This document shows positions 33,602 through 35,750 of a stretch of DNA of 35,750 bases, one piece after another; position 1 is the first letter of the stretch; each line of letters opens with the position of its first letter. The notes under the pieces are model-generated. The model searched no databases. It saw only the letters and a program-made list of their open reading frames with translations, and was not told the DNA's origin. Both the position numbers and the translations under genes were made by a program. Location of the stretch: assembly GCA_016744065.1 (NCBI GenBank), contig JADGFA010000031.1, forward strand, positions 1 to 35,750, given 5' to 3'. Source of the stretch: Gammaproteobacteria bacterium. Its GTDB lineage: Bacteria; Pseudomonadota; Gammaproteobacteria; SZUA-229.

Positions 33602-34867
33602 CTATTGAAAATTAATAATATCCTGATTTGCAGGGATTGGAGCAATTGTTGGTGTTACAAACTCCTGATTATCAGTTTGATTTAACATATCTGTTAAATA
33701 GTCTGCCCTCCCGCCAGAATATAGGTCATGGGCTCCTGTATATAATAAAACAAAGTTAAATCCATTAGTGCCATCTACAGTAAGGCTTGTTACAGGTTGA
33801 ACGTTACAGGCAGGTACGTCATCAGGATTAACACAATCAGGGCGTGGTTCATAAATAATATATTGAATCCATGAGTGAAGATATGCAGGTATATTTAATA
33901 TGGGGTTATTTGCCGGGCATTGATTTAATGGCCCCAGGTTTCTGTTGGCAAAGAGCCCCCCGCCTGGTGAAAAAGATGTATCACAATCGTATAGGTTATT
34001 TGGGTCCTGATCTGGGCTTGTGAAAGTGATTTGTGCAGGGTATGGATAAACATTAAATGTATTAAAGTGGTTGGTTAATAAAGCTATAAATTCAGAAAGC
34101 ACCCTGTTTTCTAATGTGGGCATTAACTCATCAATAGTCATAAAAATCAGCCTGTCATTAAAACTGTTAGATTCAGGTGCTTTTATAAAAGTTAAATCAG
34201 TATCAAAATTATTTACTATGCCGATACCAGGGACATTAAAAGAATCTAAAAAATTTGAAATGGCAGTATTTGACCTGTTTTGTCCGGGCAAAAGTGTACC
34301 AGCAGAAATGATAACAAATGCAACCCTGTCTGAAATAACATTTCCTAATTGGTCGTAGATAGTAATAAAATTATTAGAATTTAGTATATTCGGACCTAAA
34401 TTAGAGTTATTGGAGTGTCTAACCATAGGTGGGGCTACGGAGTACCAAAGTCTTTCGCCAGCCCCATCACGTACATTTGTGTTTATATCAATAACTGTGC
34501 AGGAGCCTTCTTCCTGAAGCCAGGGAAAATGTCCTAATAATAAATTATTATCAAGAGCAGCAGTATAATTTATACAGTCGCTTTTCCCATCATAGCCAGC
34601 AGCGTCATTGCCCCTGTCTGGGTATGGCAACCTGCCTATCTCATTGGATACGCCAGTAGGCATGTATGAAATAAAAAAATTCTCCAAAGCTTTTTTTGCT
34701 AAACCAAGCGATTTGCTTGTTATAGTTTGATTATTAATATGTGAGGCAGTGTTTTTATTGGAAATAACGTAAGCGCCCGCAGCTATTGCTATAATAGTCA
34801 GTGCAAAAATAATTAATGCGGCACCTTTTTGCTTGGTCGAATAAGAAAGTGGTTTAGTTTTATTCAT
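33602..34867 (-). CDS. GspK/PilX-like minor pseudopilin
   Basis: A 421-residue protein with a prepilin-like N terminus KQKG-AALIIFALTIIAI and no Glu at +5, as in GspK and PilX tip-type subunits. The start helix (16-38) is followed by a large domain with IGRLPYPDRGNDAAGYDG near residues 77-94, resembling the loop of the downstream pilin, and by a second Asp-rich stretch, TFTSPDQDPNNLYDCD. Five or more cysteines are visible. The first Cys-x-Cys-like region and the size point to a capping or initiating subunit. Translation ends nine bases before the next pilin gene. Exact equivalence to PilX, GspK or another minor pilin cannot be set from sequence alone. Confidence 0.78.
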   Translation of the reverse strand: MNKTKPLSYSTKQKGAALIIFALTIIAIAAGAYVISNKNTASHINNQTITSKSLGLAKKALENFFISYMPTGVSNEIGRLPYPDRGNDAAGYDGKSDCINYTAALDNNLLLGHFPWLQEEGSCTVIDINTNVRDGAGERLWYSVAPPMVRHSNNSNLGPNILNSNNFITIYDQLGNVISDRVAFVIISAGTLLPGQNRSNTAISNFLDSFNVPGIGIVNNFDTDLTFIKAPESNSFNDRLIFMTIDELMPTLENRVLSEFIALLTNHFNTFNVYPYPAQITFTSPDQDPNNLYDCDTSFSPGGGLFANRNLGPLNQCPANNPILNIPAYLHSWIQYIIYEPRPDCVNPDDVPACNVQPVTSLTVDGTNGFNFVLLYTGAHDLYSGGRADYLTDMLNQTDNQEFVTPTIAPIPANQDIINFQ

Positions 34868-34882
34868 AATATTAAATATAAC

Positions 34883-35383
34883 TTATTTTGTTACAGTATC
34901 TGCTTCTTCAGAAAAATTATCATTAGTTTTTGTCTCGTTTTTAGCCGCTTTTATCTGATAATTATCCTGGACAACCTGCTCGGATTCATTCCATTGCTCT
35001 CCAGGCCTAAGTTTTACATTTTTTTGGTTCACTCGAACAGGTATTCTGTAGCTTTTACTTTTTATTTTTCCAGTATTAACAGTGATTTTATTGTTAATTT
35101 TATGTGATTTTATTGTATTACTGTCATTTAAAAAAACAACAGATGGCTTGTTTTGTCTTATGACAACACCTTGCATTTTTACAGTTACAGGTGGGCGATA
35201 AACAGCTTTGGTGGTTTCCTGTAGGGTGTTTTCAAATTTACCTTTGGTGCGTTGTTTGTCTAGCTGGTTGCGGATATGTGTAGAAGTGAATAATGTGCGT
35301 AAATTGTCCTGTTCACCTGGAGGGCCAGCAATAGTGTTGCTGGTAAGTAAAAAAAACAGGCTAATATAAAGTAATAGTTTCAT
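34883..35383 (-). CDS. Periplasmic pilus-assembly protein, PilP/GspC-like
   Basis: A 166-residue exported protein with a signal peptide (1-19, ending NTIAG). The middle, VTVKMQGVVIRQNKPSVVFLN, is a short beta domain of the kind seen in PilP, MshK and GspC periplasmic parts. The preceding segment RTLFTSTHIRNQLD is common in pilus-assembly accessory proteins. The C-terminal portion (about 125-166) is low complexity. It overlaps the upstream gene by one base (TAATG) and is separated from the downstream gene by 15 bp, so it is part of the same operon. The name is tentative. Confidence 0.65.
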   Translation of the reverse strand: MKLLLYISLFFLLTSNTIAGPPGEQDNLRTLFTSTHIRNQLDKQRTKGKFENTLQETTKAVYRPPVTVKMQGVVIRQNKPSVVFLNDSNTIKSHKINNKITVNTGKIKSKSYRIPVRVNQKNVKLRPGEQWNESEQVVQDNYQIKAAKNETKTNDNFSEEADTVTK

Positions 35384-35750
35384 TATATGTCCTCAAATTC
35401 TTCTTCTGGTGAAGCGAAGGCCTTTTTTTGCATGGTGTACCAGTTTATTTCACAGTTTGCTGAGAAGTTTTTATTGGTTGCTGAGTCGAGTAATGATTCT
35501 ATCGATGTTGGATTGCGATTTATAGTGCAACTTTCTGTATCGAATAAACCATCTGTCTGTCGTTGTAGAGCGTTTAATATTGTGTATAAATCACCTTCAT
35601 GTAATAGCTGCATATCTAGTTTCATGGTTGATTTAAATAGTTCAATTCCAGGGTATTTTTGTATTAGTTCGGGGGATGAAAATGACTGACGTTTTTCAAT
35701 TTTATATTTTAAATAGGGTATTTTATTAGCTGTTGTTATTTTTTCTATAT
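35383..35750 (-). CDS. Pilus-assembly protein, PilO/GspM-like, C-terminal part (cut by window end)
   Basis: The minus-strand frame is open from its stop at 35383 to the last base of the window, so the 5' part of the gene lies outside. The visible 121 residues include YTILNALQRQTDGLFDTESC, then NFSANCEINWYTMQKKA, an arrangement like the C-terminal alpha/beta domain of PilO or GspM-type assembly proteins, where a Cys pair flanks a late strand. A Met at 35625 is internal and should not be taken as the start. The gene overlaps the PilP-like gene by one base. Assignment rests on neighbours and on this C-terminal pattern. Confidence 0.6.
   Translation of the reverse strand, partial: IEKITTANKIPYLKYKIEKRQSFSSPELIQKYPGIELFKSTMKLDMQLLHEGDLYTILNALQRQTDGLFDTESCTINRNPTSIESLLDSATNKNFSANCEINWYTMQKKAFASPEEEFEDI

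Noticed and set aside
1..35750. CRISPR arrays, tRNA or rRNA genes, insertion sequences, phage genes
   Set aside because: No regularly spaced repeats, no cloverleaf or rRNA sequence recognised, no transposase or integrase frame, and no long terminal repeats were seen.

Overview
The window is about 35.7 kb of AT-rich DNA (roughly 38% G+C by eye) from a gammaproteobacterium. I cannot name the species. The placement rests on the conserved dsbA / cytochrome c4 / engB / polA neighbourhood, with engB and polA convergent as in Escherichia and Pseudomonas, and on a DgcP-like cyclase beside dsbA. The gene set (two TRAP uptake systems, c-type cytochrome, many lipoproteins, two c-di-GMP proteins) suits a free-living aquatic heterotroph or mixotroph; that lifestyle is inference.

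Layout. 1-2.7 kb: the end of a classical dctP-dctQ-dctM TRAP operon, closed by a strong bidirectional terminator. 2.7-5.6 kb: an envelope locus with a periplasmic transglutaminase-like protein and two divergent LPP20-like lipoproteins separated by a 317-bp control region. 5.6-13.1 kb: the core block, comprising a coiled-coil diguanylate cyclase, dsbA, cytochrome c4, engB and polA. The 411-bp gap between convergent engB and polA holds a predicted structured small RNA at the position occupied by Spot 42 in enterics and ErsA in Pseudomonas. 13.1-18.6 kb: a mixed set including a LOG-family phosphoribohydrolase with a membrane-anchored alpha/beta hydrolase, a small zinc-binding protein, a half-size GDT1-type transporter subunit, an FMN reductase, a probably degraded lipoprotein gene overlapping a class C beta-lactamase-like lipoprotein, and a coiled-coil periplasmic protein.

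18.7-22.5 kb: a second TRAP system of the TakP (2-oxo acid) type. Its permease genes dctQM are followed by a lipoprotein, and the Tat-exported binding protein is encoded on the opposite strand. 22.5-28.2 kb: a large PAS/GGDEF/EAL protein with a degenerate GGDEF motif and a complete EAL site, then uvrD. 28.3-32.5 kb: an apparent operon of an unknown membrane-anchored protein, a small lipoprotein and modABC for molybdate uptake, with GTG/TTG/GTG starts and overlapping or nearly touching genes. 32.5-35.75 kb: a SemiSWEET protein and the 3' end of a type IV pilus / type II secretion-like cluster (PilO-like, PilP-like, GspK/PilX-like and a major-type prepilin), cut by the window end.

No tRNA, rRNA, CRISPR array, insertion sequence or phage gene was recognised. 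The most notable non-coding signal is the small RNA between engB and polA, with two CCUCCC motifs. The most notable coding signals are the LPP20/transglutaminase locus, the split TRAP locus and the pilin pair carrying an acidic Asp-rich loop.
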